DNA of 8,135 bases. It comes from Flavobacteriales bacterium. Its GTDB lineage: Bacteria > Bacteroidota > Bacteroidia > Flavobacteriales > Flavobacteriaceae. Position 1 is the stretch's first letter; each line of letters starts with the position of its first letter. Below the pieces are notes generated by a model. The model was not told the origin of the DNA. It searched no databases and worked only from the letters and a program-made list of their open reading frames with translations. This document shows positions 1-6,077 of the stretch, one piece after another. Location of the stretch: assembly GCA_027031025.1 (NCBI GenBank), contig JALVEJ010000241.1, positions 1 to 8,135 of the forward strand, given 5' to 3'. The position numbers and the translations under genes were made by a program.

Positions 1-7
1 CTATTAA

Positions 8-161
8 ATATATCACCCCTATGGAGTTCTTTATATATGAAGCCCGAAGGGCTGAAATTATTGTAATAAAACCATTAAAACAGAATCATAGAAACCCCGA
101 AAGGGTGGCATTATTGTTTAAGGTATTATTTGTTACCCACCAAAATCGATATAGAGCCAAA
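8..161. repeat. 154-bp direct repeat, copy 1, downstream of pepP
   Basis: This stretch matches 1828-1981 in the same orientation at a constant offset of 1820 bases. By eye there are only two differences, at 102 (a against g) and 156 (g against a); identity stops at base 7 on the left and base 162 on the right. It contains three REP-like palindromes. One is a degenerate ACCCC-TAT-GGAGT at 15-27. One is AGCCC-GAA-GGGCT at 41-53. One is ACCCC-GAA-AGGGT at 94-106, whose right arm is damaged by the change at 102. There is no credible reading frame. It lies about 100 bases beyond the pepP stop, so pepP transcripts may run into it. Confidence 0.93.
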
Positions 162-263
162 CAAAATAATTATTGAGCAGCACAAATTCGTCAGTTTCTC
201 ATTTCCTCAAATTTGAAGCAGAAATATAATTTGAAGTAAATGGCTATCATTTTATATAGGTCT

Positions 264-1562
264 CTATTGTCGTTTTGCCATTAAAGCCTCTATTTCTTCC
301 ACTGTAATCGGGATATTTTTCATCAAATTAACCGGTTCGCCTTCTTCTTGAATAACATAATCGTCTTCAATTCGAACCCCGATGCCTTCTTCGGGAATAT
401 AAATGCCGGGTTCAACGGTAAAGACCATGCCGGCTTGCATCGGTTCTTCCAGTATGCCGTAGTCATGCGTGTCCAATCCCATGTGATGAGAAGTGCCATG
501 CATGAAATATTTTTTGTAAGCAGGCCAATCAGGGTTTTCGTTTTTGATATCTTCTTCAGTCAATAAGCCGAGTTTGATGAGTTCCCTTTCCATGATTCTC
601 CCGACTTTATCTTGGTATTCCGCCCAGATAACACCGGGTTTTAACATTTTGGCAGCCGCATCTTTGACGCGTAAAACTGCCTCGTAAACTTCTTTTTGAC
701 GCGGCGAAAATTTGCCGTTTGCCGGTACGCATCGGGTCATATCCGAAGACCAGTTGCCGTATTCGGCACCAACATCGAGCAGAATTAAATCGCCGTCTTT
801 AATTTCGGCATCATTTTGTATATAATGCAACACATTGGCATTAGGACCAGTAGCTATTATAGGTGTATAGGCAAAACCGCGAGAACCACGACGCAAAAAT
901 TCGTGAGCAAATTCGGCTTCTAATTCATATTCTTTCATACCGGGACGCACTTTGTCCAAAACCCGTCTGAATCCCGCTTCGGTGATGTTGCAAGCTTTTT
1001 GTATTTGGGCTATTTCTTCGGGTTCTTTCACACTACGCAAGCGTTGTAAAATAGGATTACTTCGCTCAAATTGATGTCCGGGGAACAGGGCTTTGGCTTT
1101 TTTGATAAAGCGATCTTCACGGGTTTCCACTTCGGTTGACGCACGGTAATGTTCATTGGTATTGATATAAATATTTTCTGCTTGAAAAGCTAATTTTTTT
1201 AGTAGCGCATCAAAATCTTGCAACCAATGAACATTTTTGATTCCGGTAAGTTCAGTTGCTTTTTCTTTGGTCAATTTTTCGCCCTCCCAAACTTTGATAT
1301 GGTCATTGGTCTCTTTTAAAAATAGAATTTCACGATTGTTAGGGTCAGGCGCATCCGGAAACAAAAGCAAAATACTTTCTTCTTGATCGACACCGGTCAA
1401 ATAAAAAATGTCACGGTGTTGGGCAAAAGGCAGGGTGCTATCGGCACTTACCGGATAAATATCATTGGAATTAAAAACCGCAATGGATTTGGGTTTCATC
1501 TGCGCCATAAATTTTTGACGATTTTTTTTATATAAACTTGCGGGAAGCGGTTCGTATCTCAT
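264..1562 (-). CDS. pepP: Xaa-Pro aminopeptidase (aminopeptidase P, M24B)
   Basis: This 432-residue cytosolic metallopeptidase should release the N-terminal residue from peptides whose second residue is proline, helping to finish peptide turnover. The N-terminal creatinase-like domain (about 1-170) contains the family-typical segments FAQHRDIFYLTG and EESILLLFPDA. The C-terminal pita-bread domain carries the dinuclear metal (usually Mn) ligands: D263 in LLDVGAEYG, D274 in SSDMTR, H359 in HGTSHHMGLDTHD, E384 in TVEPGIY and E399 in RIEDD. H366 matches the further active-site histidine of the E. coli enzyme. Length agrees with E. coli PepP (441). It starts at an ATG and ends in TAG. It stands alone between two near-identical 154-bp direct repeats, separated from the upstream operon by 570 bases, so it is probably transcribed from its own promoter just above 1562. 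No key residue is missing. Confidence 0.95.
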   Translation of the reverse strand: MRYEPLPASLYKKNRQKFMAQMKPKSIAVFNSNDIYPVSADSTLPFAQHRDIFYLTGVDQEESILLLFPDAPDPNNREILFLKETNDHIKVWEGEKLTKEKATELTGIKNVHWLQDFDALLKKLAFQAENIYINTNEHYRASTEVETREDRFIKKAKALFPGHQFERSNPILQRLRSVKEPEEIAQIQKACNITEAGFRRVLDKVRPGMKEYELEAEFAHEFLRRGSRGFAYTPIIATGPNANVLHYIQNDAEIKDGDLILLDVGAEYGNWSSDMTRCVPANGKFSPRQKEVYEAVLRVKDAAAKMLKPGVIWAEYQDKVGRIMERELIKLGLLTEEDIKNENPDWPAYKKYFMHGTSHHMGLDTHDYGILEEPMQAGMVFTVEPGIYIPEEGIGVRIEDDYVIQEEGEPVNLMKNIPITVEEIEALMAKRQ

Positions 1563-1732
1563 AATATTACTTTTTTTGTTGCCTAAAATTACGCTTTTTT
1601 CTGTAATTCAATGATGATTTTTTTAAACTTTATCCAATACAAAAAAATAGCGGCTCAATGTTGTTTTGTATGGGTAATAATAAATCAGGTTCAAAACCAT
1701 GTAATCATGGCGATTTTATTTTCAAATTATTT

Positions 1733-1747
1733 CACCCCTTCGGGGTT
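1733..1747. repeat. REP-like palindrome A
   Basis: Perfect stem ACCCC (1734-1738) and GGGGT (1742-1746) around TTC. Read on the minus strand it is AACCCCGAAGGGGTGAAAT, the clearest form of the unit found repeatedly in this cluster. It lies in the same orientation as unit B and opposite to the units at 1861 and 1913. Confidence 0.8.
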
Positions 1748-1768
1748 TATGATTTTTAACATCATAAA
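1746..1768. repeat. Hairpin with perfect 8-bp arms next to REP unit A
   Basis: TTTATGAT (1746-1753) is exactly complementary to ATCATAAA (1761-1768), with a 7-base loop. It shares its first bases with the end of REP unit A. The minus-strand reading ATCATAAACCCCG resembles the flank of the unit at 1913 (ATCATAGAAACCCCG), so the flank is part of the repeat family and not chance sequence. Confidence 0.65.
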
Positions 1769-1784
1769 TTTTCTATAATAATGT

Positions 1785-1799
1785 CACCCCTTCGGGGTT
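1785..1799. repeat. REP-like palindrome B
   Basis: Perfect stem ACCCC (1786-1790) and GGGGT (1794-1798) around TTC. Its minus-strand reading GAACCCCGAAGGGGTGACAT continues into CATTATT, like the unit at 1913 (GGGGTGGCATTATT). It lies about 50 bases from units A and C, giving a regular spacing of roughly 50 bases between the first three units. Confidence 0.8.
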
Positions 1800-1827
1800 C
1801 AATAGTGTGTTTTTTATTGTTTTATCT

Positions 1828-1981
1828 ATATATCACCCCTATGGAGTTCTTTATATATGAAGCCCGAAGGGCTGAAATTATTGTAATAAAACCATTAAAA
1901 CAGAATCATAGAAACCCCGAAGGGGTGGCATTATTGTTTAAGGTATTATTTGTTACCCACCAAAATCGATATAGAACCAAA
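1828..1981. repeat. 154-bp direct repeat, copy 2, upstream of pepP
   Basis: Near-identical copy of 8-161, with 2 differences in 154 bases. It holds a degenerate unit (ACCCC-TAT-GGAGT, 1835-1847), AGCCC-GAA-GGGCT (1861-1873, perfect 5-bp arms), and ACCCC-GAA-GGGGT (1914-1926, perfect arms). The first unit reads in the orientation of units A and B; the other two are reversed, so the block resembles a BIME-type arrangement of facing REP units. Unlike copy 1, its last palindrome is intact, suggesting this is the less decayed copy. Confidence 0.93.
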
Positions 1982-2132
1982 ATAGCTAACACATTCAATA
2001 TTGTTCAATATGTTTTTCCCATGATTTTTTGCAACATTAAGAATTTATTATTAATAGAATTCTAAAACCTACTATTCTACTATCTTTGTTTACTTAAATT
2101 GATAATGTTTTTGAATTTTGAAAAATTATTAT

Positions 2133-2588
2133 TTATCCGAATATTTTTTTAAAAACCCAAGCAGGACCTATCAATAAAAATTGCAAATCTTTAAAAAATG
2201 ACGGTTTTTTACCTTCAACTTTATGTCCGTAAAATTGTCCTATCCATGCCAATATGAAGATGCTTAAACTTACATAAAACAGATTGAAATGTAAGGATAT
2301 ATAATAATTAACCAACAAGGCAAATATAGAAAACAACAACATTCTTATAAATGTTTTTACGGATAATTTCCAATAAAAAGCCAAAATCGGAATTAAAACC
2401 AGCATAGCCCAATCAATCCTAAAATTGTTTATAGGAAGCAGCTTGTTTAAAATTTCTGCATTGATAGACATCAGCAAGCCGACAATACTGATATAAATTA
2501 AAGGCACACATATATAATGTATGCGTTGGTTAACCGGATTTTGATGGCTTTCGGCATACTCGCTGAACCAAGTTTTTTGTGTTTTCAT
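2133..2588 (-). CDS. DUF962 / Mpo1-like (YGL010w family) membrane protein
   Basis: A 151-residue integral membrane protein with about four hydrophobic segments (about 25-45, 58-73, 77-97, 98-118). It carries the family signature: W7 and Y11 before ESHQNP (H15), then NQRIH (H24) at the first membrane segment, and later IGQFYGHKVEGKKPS (H122, E125, P129). Established for the family: yeast Mpo1 is an Fe(II)-dependent dioxygenase that shortens 2-hydroxy fatty acids by one carbon; the conserved histidines are thought to hold the metal. The bacterial substrate is unknown, though flavobacteria do make hydroxylated fatty acids and sphingolipids. The ATG at 2588 was chosen because it lies 10 bases after the stop of the upstream lipoprotein gene and begins the family domain directly. 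It is the last gene of the cytochrome operon. Confidence 0.85.
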   Translation of the reverse strand: MKTQKTWFSEYAESHQNPVNQRIHYICVPLIYISIVGLLMSINAEILNKLLPINNFRIDWAMLVLIPILAFYWKLSVKTFIRMLLFSIFALLVNYYISLHFNLFYVSLSIFILAWIGQFYGHKVEGKKPSFFKDLQFLLIGPAWVFKKIFG

Positions 2589-2598
2589 ACTTCTTATT

Positions 2599-3000
2599 TT
2601 AATTATTTTGCGCCCCTTCCACAATCCATTGTTTAATGGTATTGATTTGTGCCGCTGACAAACTACCGCCCAAAGGCATAGTGCTGCCATAAACTCCGGA
2701 ACCATCAATTTTTTTATACAAAACCGAATTGTCTGGGTCACCGGGGACTACCCGTTTGGCAGCATAACCGGAGGCGTTGACATTAACCAGTTGGTTATAA
2801 GAATTGCCGGCAGTCAAGTCCAAATTACCGGAATTAGGATGACATTGAGTAGTGCAATTTTGATTAAAAATGGGTTGCACATCATTGGCAAAACTGACAT
2901 TTTCCGGTTGTTGTGTATCGTCTACCGGTCCTTTGTCTTTTGAACAATTATACATAGTAATTGACAATAAAATAGTAAAGCTTAAAAAAGTTTTTTTCAT
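2599..3000 (-). CDS. Small lipoprotein cytochrome c with CX3CH haem motif
   Basis: A 133-residue exported protein. The signal peptide MKKTFLSFTILLSITMYNC ends in a lipobox-like site with C19 as the predicted lipidated cysteine, followed by a polar linker rich in D, Q and P. The haem domain follows: VSFANDVQPIFNQNC, then C49-TTQ-C53-H54, then VVPGDPDNSVLYKKI and the C-terminal MPLGG (M108, likely axial ligand) before a final helix, LSAAQINTIKQWIVEGA. This is the layout of the small 'VQPIF...C..CH' cytochromes common in Bacteroidota envelope lipoproteins. The odd point is three residues between the cysteines, where the usual motif has two (and related lipoproteins often have four). The ATG at 3000 gives the signal peptide; it starts 40 bases after the upstream cytochrome-barrel gene and ends 10 bases before the Mpo1-like gene. 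Probable role: surface or periplasmic electron transfer. Confidence 0.85.
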   Translation of the reverse strand: MKKTFLSFTILLSITMYNCSKDKGPVDDTQQPENVSFANDVQPIFNQNCTTQCHPNSGNLDLTAGNSYNQLVNVNASGYAAKRVVPGDPDNSVLYKKIDGSGVYGSTMPLGGSLSAAQINTIKQWIVEGAQNN

Positions 3001-3040
3001 GTTTGTATTTTTTTTAATTAACAGTTTGAAATTTAACAAG

Positions 3041-4258
3041 TTAAAAATATCTAACCAAATTGAATCCAAGCATAAAACCGTCTTTCGGGTAACGTAAGGT
3101 TGGATTAAAAAACAAGTTTTGTGATAAAATTCTGTCCGAATTGGTTATTGTTATTTGAAACACATGATTACCACTACTGGCTATTTCATAAGCCAAAGAA
3201 ACCGGTATAGTCCGATGATGTGTATTTGGCATTATTTCCATATCAATAGCAGAGGTTAAGCCGGTTTTATAACGCAAACTTATAGGCACAGCTATGACAT
3301 AAGCTTTTTCTTCCGGTTTTATGACATAAGGTGTTAGGTTACGCCAAATCAATTCTCCGGTTATTTGTGCAGAAAATTTAGAGCTAAATTTACGTGACAC
3401 AATCAACTGCGTATCATAATATAAGCGATGGTAAAACTTGTATTCGAACAGACGCCCGTCATCAAAAGTAGCTTGACCGGAATATTGCGGCGCATTTTCA
3501 GTTGTAATGGCAATATTTTCATAAAATGCCACACTTACCGGAAATTTTTCGTCTTTGGTTTGCTTAAAAATGAGATATTTTCCACCGATATCATAAAATT
3601 TGCCGTATCGGGTGCGACCTATTTCGAACATTAAACGCTTATTGATCGGTATTTCAAAACTGAACCGGATATTGGAAGCCAAATCCAACCCGAAAAAGTT
3701 TTTTAACATATTTTCATCAAACTTCGTAGCCCCGAAACGGTGTTGAATGCCAAAGCCGAAGCCTTTGGTTTGGCGAATAAAAGTGGTTTTGGCATTGATC
3801 AACTGCGAAAATGAAAAGCTTTCTACTTCATTTACATCTTTCAAAACCTTATTTTTTCTATCCGGGCCGAGGTTATTTTTACCCAATTGTCTGATATATT
3901 TGACCACAGCCCAACGGTCTTCATCCGACAACATATTTTTATAGGAAGCCATTAAGCCACGTCCTTCTGTAATTTTCCAAAATATTTCACCATCGGTTTG
4001 TTGTTGCACTTTGGCAGAAGTTAAATTAGCCGGTGGTGGATTTAAAGTTTTCAGCATAACCGGATTGCCGGCGCCGTTTTCTCCGTGACAAGATACACAT
4101 AATGATTTGAATATTTTTTGTCCTTTTTCTATAATTTCTGTTGTTTCACTCAAAGGGTTTTTCAACTGCCGGGCTTCATCAGGTGCTTGCCAATGATTTT
4201 GGGCTTGAAGATAAAAAAAACCGAAAACTAACAGAAAGATTAATAAAGTTTGTTTCAT
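3041..4258 (-). CDS. Cytochrome c domain fused to DUF5777 outer-membrane beta-barrel
   Basis: A 405-residue two-domain protein. Residues 1-20 form a Sec signal peptide (MKQTLLIFLLVFGFFYLQAQ, cleavage likely after AQA or Q20). Residues about 38-128 are a class I cytochrome c: GQKIFKSLC, the haem motif C54-VS-C57-H58, GENGAGNP, TDGEIFWKITEGRG, the likely axial ligand M103, and a final helix DEDRWAVVKYIRQL. Residues about 145-405 match the DUF5777 barrel family: QLINAKTTFIRQTKGFGF, HRFGATKF, NFFGLDLASNIRFSFEI, KFPVSVAFYENIAI, and HVFQITITNSD near the end. The chain finishes in RYF, a typical outer-membrane terminal aromatic. DUF5777 proteins that I know are about 280-300 residues and lack the haem domain, so this looks like a fusion. 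It is the first gene of the operon, followed by another cytochrome, which suggests electron transfer at the outer membrane. Function of the barrel is not known. Confidence 0.87.
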   Translation of the reverse strand: MKQTLLIFLLVFGFFYLQAQNHWQAPDEARQLKNPLSETTEIIEKGQKIFKSLCVSCHGENGAGNPVMLKTLNPPPANLTSAKVQQQTDGEIFWKITEGRGLMASYKNMLSDEDRWAVVKYIRQLGKNNLGPDRKNKVLKDVNEVESFSFSQLINAKTTFIRQTKGFGFGIQHRFGATKFDENMLKNFFGLDLASNIRFSFEIPINKRLMFEIGRTRYGKFYDIGGKYLIFKQTKDEKFPVSVAFYENIAITTENAPQYSGQATFDDGRLFEYKFYHRLYYDTQLIVSRKFSSKFSAQITGELIWRNLTPYVIKPEEKAYVIAVPISLRYKTGLTSAIDMEIMPNTHHRTIPVSLAYEIASSGNHVFQITITNSDRILSQNLFFNPTLRYPKDGFMLGFNLVRYF

Positions 4259-4281
4259 TTTCCCTGGTTTTGATTGAATTT

Positions 4282-4289
4282 CAAATATA
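4282..4289 (-). promoter_or_regulatory. Candidate -7 box of the cytochrome operon
   Basis: On the minus strand this reads TATATTTG, a full match to the Bacteroidota primary sigma factor -7 consensus TAnnTTTG, 23 bases before the ATG at 4258. That would give a leader of roughly 15-20 bases. I see no well-placed TTTG -33 box; the nearest TTG (minus strand, 4316-4314) is 24 bases away, too far for the ideal spacing. The site is in AT-rich sequence, so a chance match is possible. Confidence 0.4.
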
Positions 4290-4371
4290 CATCAAAAAAG
4301 TCAAAATCATATTCAATTACTTAGAATGACATTATGTTAAATTTCAAATTTATAATTGCTTATGAATGGTA

Positions 4372-4534
4372 ATACCAAAAACAACTATATATTAGTCCAA
4401 TAAATCGTTTCTTTTTACCTGTATCTTCGTTAAAAATACTCGTTATAGCCGTAGCTATAACTACGTTTTTTGCCTTGATACAGAAAAAAAATATTCCAAT
4501 TTATTTTGGACTAAAATACAATTCCTTTTGGTAT
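4372..4534. mobile_element. MITE-like ~163-bp imperfect palindrome
   Basis: Both ends and the interior are symmetric about 4451-4453. The end ATACCAAAA (4372-4380) faces TTTTGGTAT (4526-4534). TTAGTCCAA (4392-4400) faces TTGGACTAA (4506-4514). CTGTATC (4419-4425) faces GATACAG (4477-4483). At the centre GTTATAGC (4442-4449) and GCTATAAC (4454-4461) form a perfect 8-bp stem around CGTA. It has no coding capacity. TAA occurs directly outside TACCAAAA on the left (4370-4372) and directly outside TTTTGGTA on the right (4534-4536), which could be a 3-bp target duplication, though this is weak in AT-rich DNA. It begins 9 bases after the stop codon of the carboxypeptidase gene and lies upstream of the cytochrome operon promoter, so it may also act as a transcript end. 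Confidence 0.78.
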
Positions 4535-4543
4535 AAAAAATAT

Positions 4544-5539
4544 TCACTGCATAAACACCGTTTTATCTTTATCAACTTTAATATTAGCCTTCTTACCAAA
4601 TATAATAACACGATTATCGACAATATGGCCTGCGGGAAAATCAAAAATCACCGGATAACCTTTGCCTTTAACGTGTTTTAAAATGATTTGCTTTACGGTT
4701 TCGCCTATATAATCATCATCTTTTTTGACACCGGTTCCCCCGATAATTAAACCTTTTAACCGGTCAAAATAGCCCGCATTTTTTAGAGCATATAACATCC
4801 GGTCATAGCTGTATGTATATTCACCCACATCTTCTAAAAAAAGAATTTTTCCCGCAGGATCAATCTGATACTTAGAACCCAACAAACTGACCAAAAGCGA
4901 AATATTACCTCCGACAACTACTCCACGAGCTTTTCCGAATATATTCAAACTATCCGAAGGCATCTCATAACGCAAAGCTCGACCGGTAAAAAAATCTTTT
5001 AAACTTTGAATGGCTTTGGCTCTTTCCGGTTTCGGATGTTCCAAACTAATAGGCATAATGGCATGAACCGATTGAAAGCCCTTTTGATGTAACAAACTGT
5101 GCAAAACCGTGATGTCAGAGAATCCGATGATCCATTTAGGATGTTTTTTAAACTTTGAAAAATCCAGACTATCGATAATGCGAACACTACCATAGCCCCC
5201 GCGAGCGCACCAAATTGCCTTGACAGACGGATCGTCTAATGCTTGTTGCAAATCAGTAAATCGAATGCTATCGGTACCCGCAAAAACATAGTTCTGACTG
5301 TAAAGATGCGGGGCATATTTTGGCACATAACCCCAGAGACGCAGTAGCGAATCCGCCCGTTGCATATAGCCCTTTTCTTCAAGCACATTACCGGCAGGCG
5401 CAATATATAATACGGTATCACCGGGTTTTAAATCGGGTGGCGCTATCCAATGCTGCACGGGTTTCAATGATTGAACCGGTAAACTTTTGCAACCCAGCAT
5501 CAAAACCGGAAGTATGAGAATTAAATAGATAGATTTCAT
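4544..5539 (-). CDS. LD-carboxypeptidase family lipoprotein (peptidase S66)
   Basis: A 331-residue member of the S66 family, whose characterised member LdcA cleaves the L,D bond that removes the terminal D-alanine from muropeptide tetrapeptides. The catalytic triad is visible: S141 in IIGFSDITVLH, E236 in ILFLEDVGE and H305 in FPAGHIVDNR. The conserved CARGGYGSVR (111-120) and GGNISLL (210-216) segments are also present. The N-terminus MKSIYLILILPVLMLGC is a lipoprotein signal with the lipobox LMLGC and C17 as the lipidated residue, so this enzyme should sit in the envelope, unlike cytoplasmic E. coli LdcA. That points to cell-wall remodelling or use of external muropeptides; this is inference, and microcin-immunity S66 homologues (MccF) are an alternative. 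The ATG at 5539 was preferred to an in-frame TTG at 5563, because it begins the signal peptide exactly. It follows the small membrane gene by 20 bases, so the two are probably cotranscribed. Confidence 0.9.
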   Translation of the reverse strand: MKSIYLILILPVLMLGCKSLPVQSLKPVQHWIAPPDLKPGDTVLYIAPAGNVLEEKGYMQRADSLLRLWGYVPKYAPHLYSQNYVFAGTDSIRFTDLQQALDDPSVKAIWCARGGYGSVRIIDSLDFSKFKKHPKWIIGFSDITVLHSLLHQKGFQSVHAIMPISLEHPKPERAKAIQSLKDFFTGRALRYEMPSDSLNIFGKARGVVVGGNISLLVSLLGSKYQIDPAGKILFLEDVGEYTYSYDRMLYALKNAGYFDRLKGLIIGGTGVKKDDDYIGETVKQIILKHVKGKGYPVIFDFPAGHIVDNRVIIFGKKANIKVDKDKTVFMQ

Positions 5540-5559
5540 ATCACTTCGTGCTGATTTAA

Positions 5560-5844
5560 TCAATAATCTAAAAAATACAGGACCGAAACAACAAAAGCAT
5601 ATAAAATAGACGCCGCCACTACCCCTTTGAGTGGTTCATTTTCATTTCTATTGTTAAACACAAACAAAGGCAACAGATTAAATAATACGGCAATAGCGAT
5701 AACTTGTGTTAACAAATGATCGGAAATTAATTGCTTAAAAGCAATATCCGCTTCCGTTTTTAAAGCCATCTTAGAATAAATCCAAAATCCGGCAACCGGC
5801 GTTATCAGCCCGATTAAAAATCCTTTAATAAAATTTGTATTCAT
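5560..5844 (-). CDS. Small three-helix membrane protein, function unknown
   Basis: I do not recognise a named family for this 94-residue protein. It begins MNTNFIKGFLIGLITPVAG and has three clear hydrophobic stretches, about 6-26, 46-64 and 73-92. They are separated by a polar stretch (ALKTEADIAFKQLISDH) and a short charged loop (NNRNENEPLKG). The shape, with a glycine- and proline-containing first helix, is typical of small inner-membrane proteins often found beside other genes in Bacteroidota. It starts at an ATG and ends in TGA, 20 bases before the ATG of the S66 lipoprotein, which implies an operon. Intact frame, sensible hydrophobic pattern and tight spacing support a real gene. A role as an envelope partner of the carboxypeptidase is only a guess from position. 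Confidence 0.78.
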   Translation of the reverse strand: MNTNFIKGFLIGLITPVAGFWIYSKMALKTEADIAFKQLISDHLLTQVIAIAVLFNLLPLFVFNNRNENEPLKGVVAASILYAFVVSVLYFLDY

Positions 5845-5863
5845 AATGTTTGGTTATTTGATT

Positions 5864-6034
5864 CCGGTCACTTCGGTACACCACGCCTTCGTCGTGGCAC
5901 TCAATGACCTACTTCGGTGACTTCAACACATCCCGATTAGCATTGGGACACTCAGTCCCCATTAATTCTGCTGCATAGGTCATTGAGTGTCCCCCCCCCC
6001 CACTTTTGTCGGGGAGATGTATCGAAATGACCGG
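5864..6034. repeat. Nested inverted-repeat element with an 11-C run
   Basis: The outer arms are CCGGTCACTTCGGTAC (5864-5879) and GTATCGAAATGACCGG (6019-6034), complementary at 14 of 16 positions. The inner arms are CACTCAATGACCTA (5898-5911) and TAGGTCATTGAGTG (5976-5989), a perfect 14 of 14. Small hairpins lie inside: CCACG/CGTGG (5881-5885 and 5893-5897) and GGGAC/GTCCC (5945-5949 and 5955-5959). A run of 11 C occupies 5991-6001. The words 'cacttcgg' and 'tcaatgacc' resemble intergenic repeats that I know to be abundant in flavobacterial genomes. It fills most of the 233-base space between the Nramp stop (6078) and the small membrane gene start (5844). Confidence 0.75.
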
Positions 6035-6077
6035 TGTCGGTTGTCGCACTTCACACTTTTTCGCTTTCCTCTTTCAT

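Larger units (their letters stand above)
1563..2132. other. 570-base gene-free spacer: pepP upstream region plus REP cluster
   Basis: No protein in this stretch looks real. The part next to pepP (1563 to about 1730) is AT-rich and must hold the pepP promoter, but I saw no convincing match to the Bacteroidota TAnnTTTG box on the minus strand. From 1733 to 1981 it is packed with palindromic REP-like units and the second copy of the 154-bp repeat. From 1982 to 2132 it is AT-rich sequence with a short direct repeat (TTCAATAT twice, about 1995-2010) and no recognisable terminator for the operon that ends at 2133. The GC-rich hairpins of the REP units could serve to stop or protect that transcript; this is inference. 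Confidence 0.8.

Noticed and set aside
1733..1928. CRISPR array
   Set aside because: The units are short, vary in sequence and orientation, and have no constant repeat of 25-40 bases with unique spacers; no cas gene is present.
1781..2065. A 94-codon open frame on the plus strand
   Set aside because: It runs straight through the REP palindromes and the 154-bp repeat, has no domain-like pattern, and part of it is repeated at 8-161, so it is repeat sequence left open by chance.
2589..2741. N-terminal extension of the Mpo1-like frame
   Set aside because: It would overlap the cytochrome lipoprotein gene by over 140 bases, and its residues look like out-of-frame translation; the family domain starts at the ATG at 2588.
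3001..3069. Upstream extension of the cytochrome lipoprotein frame
   Set aside because: It would overlap the end of the barrel gene and hide the signal peptide. The ATG at 3000 gives a normal lipoprotein leader.
5540..5563. TTG start for the S66 gene overlapping the previous stop (TTGA)
   Set aside because: It adds eight polar residues before a complete lipoprotein signal. The ATG at 5539 is the better start, although coupling through the overlap cannot be ruled out.
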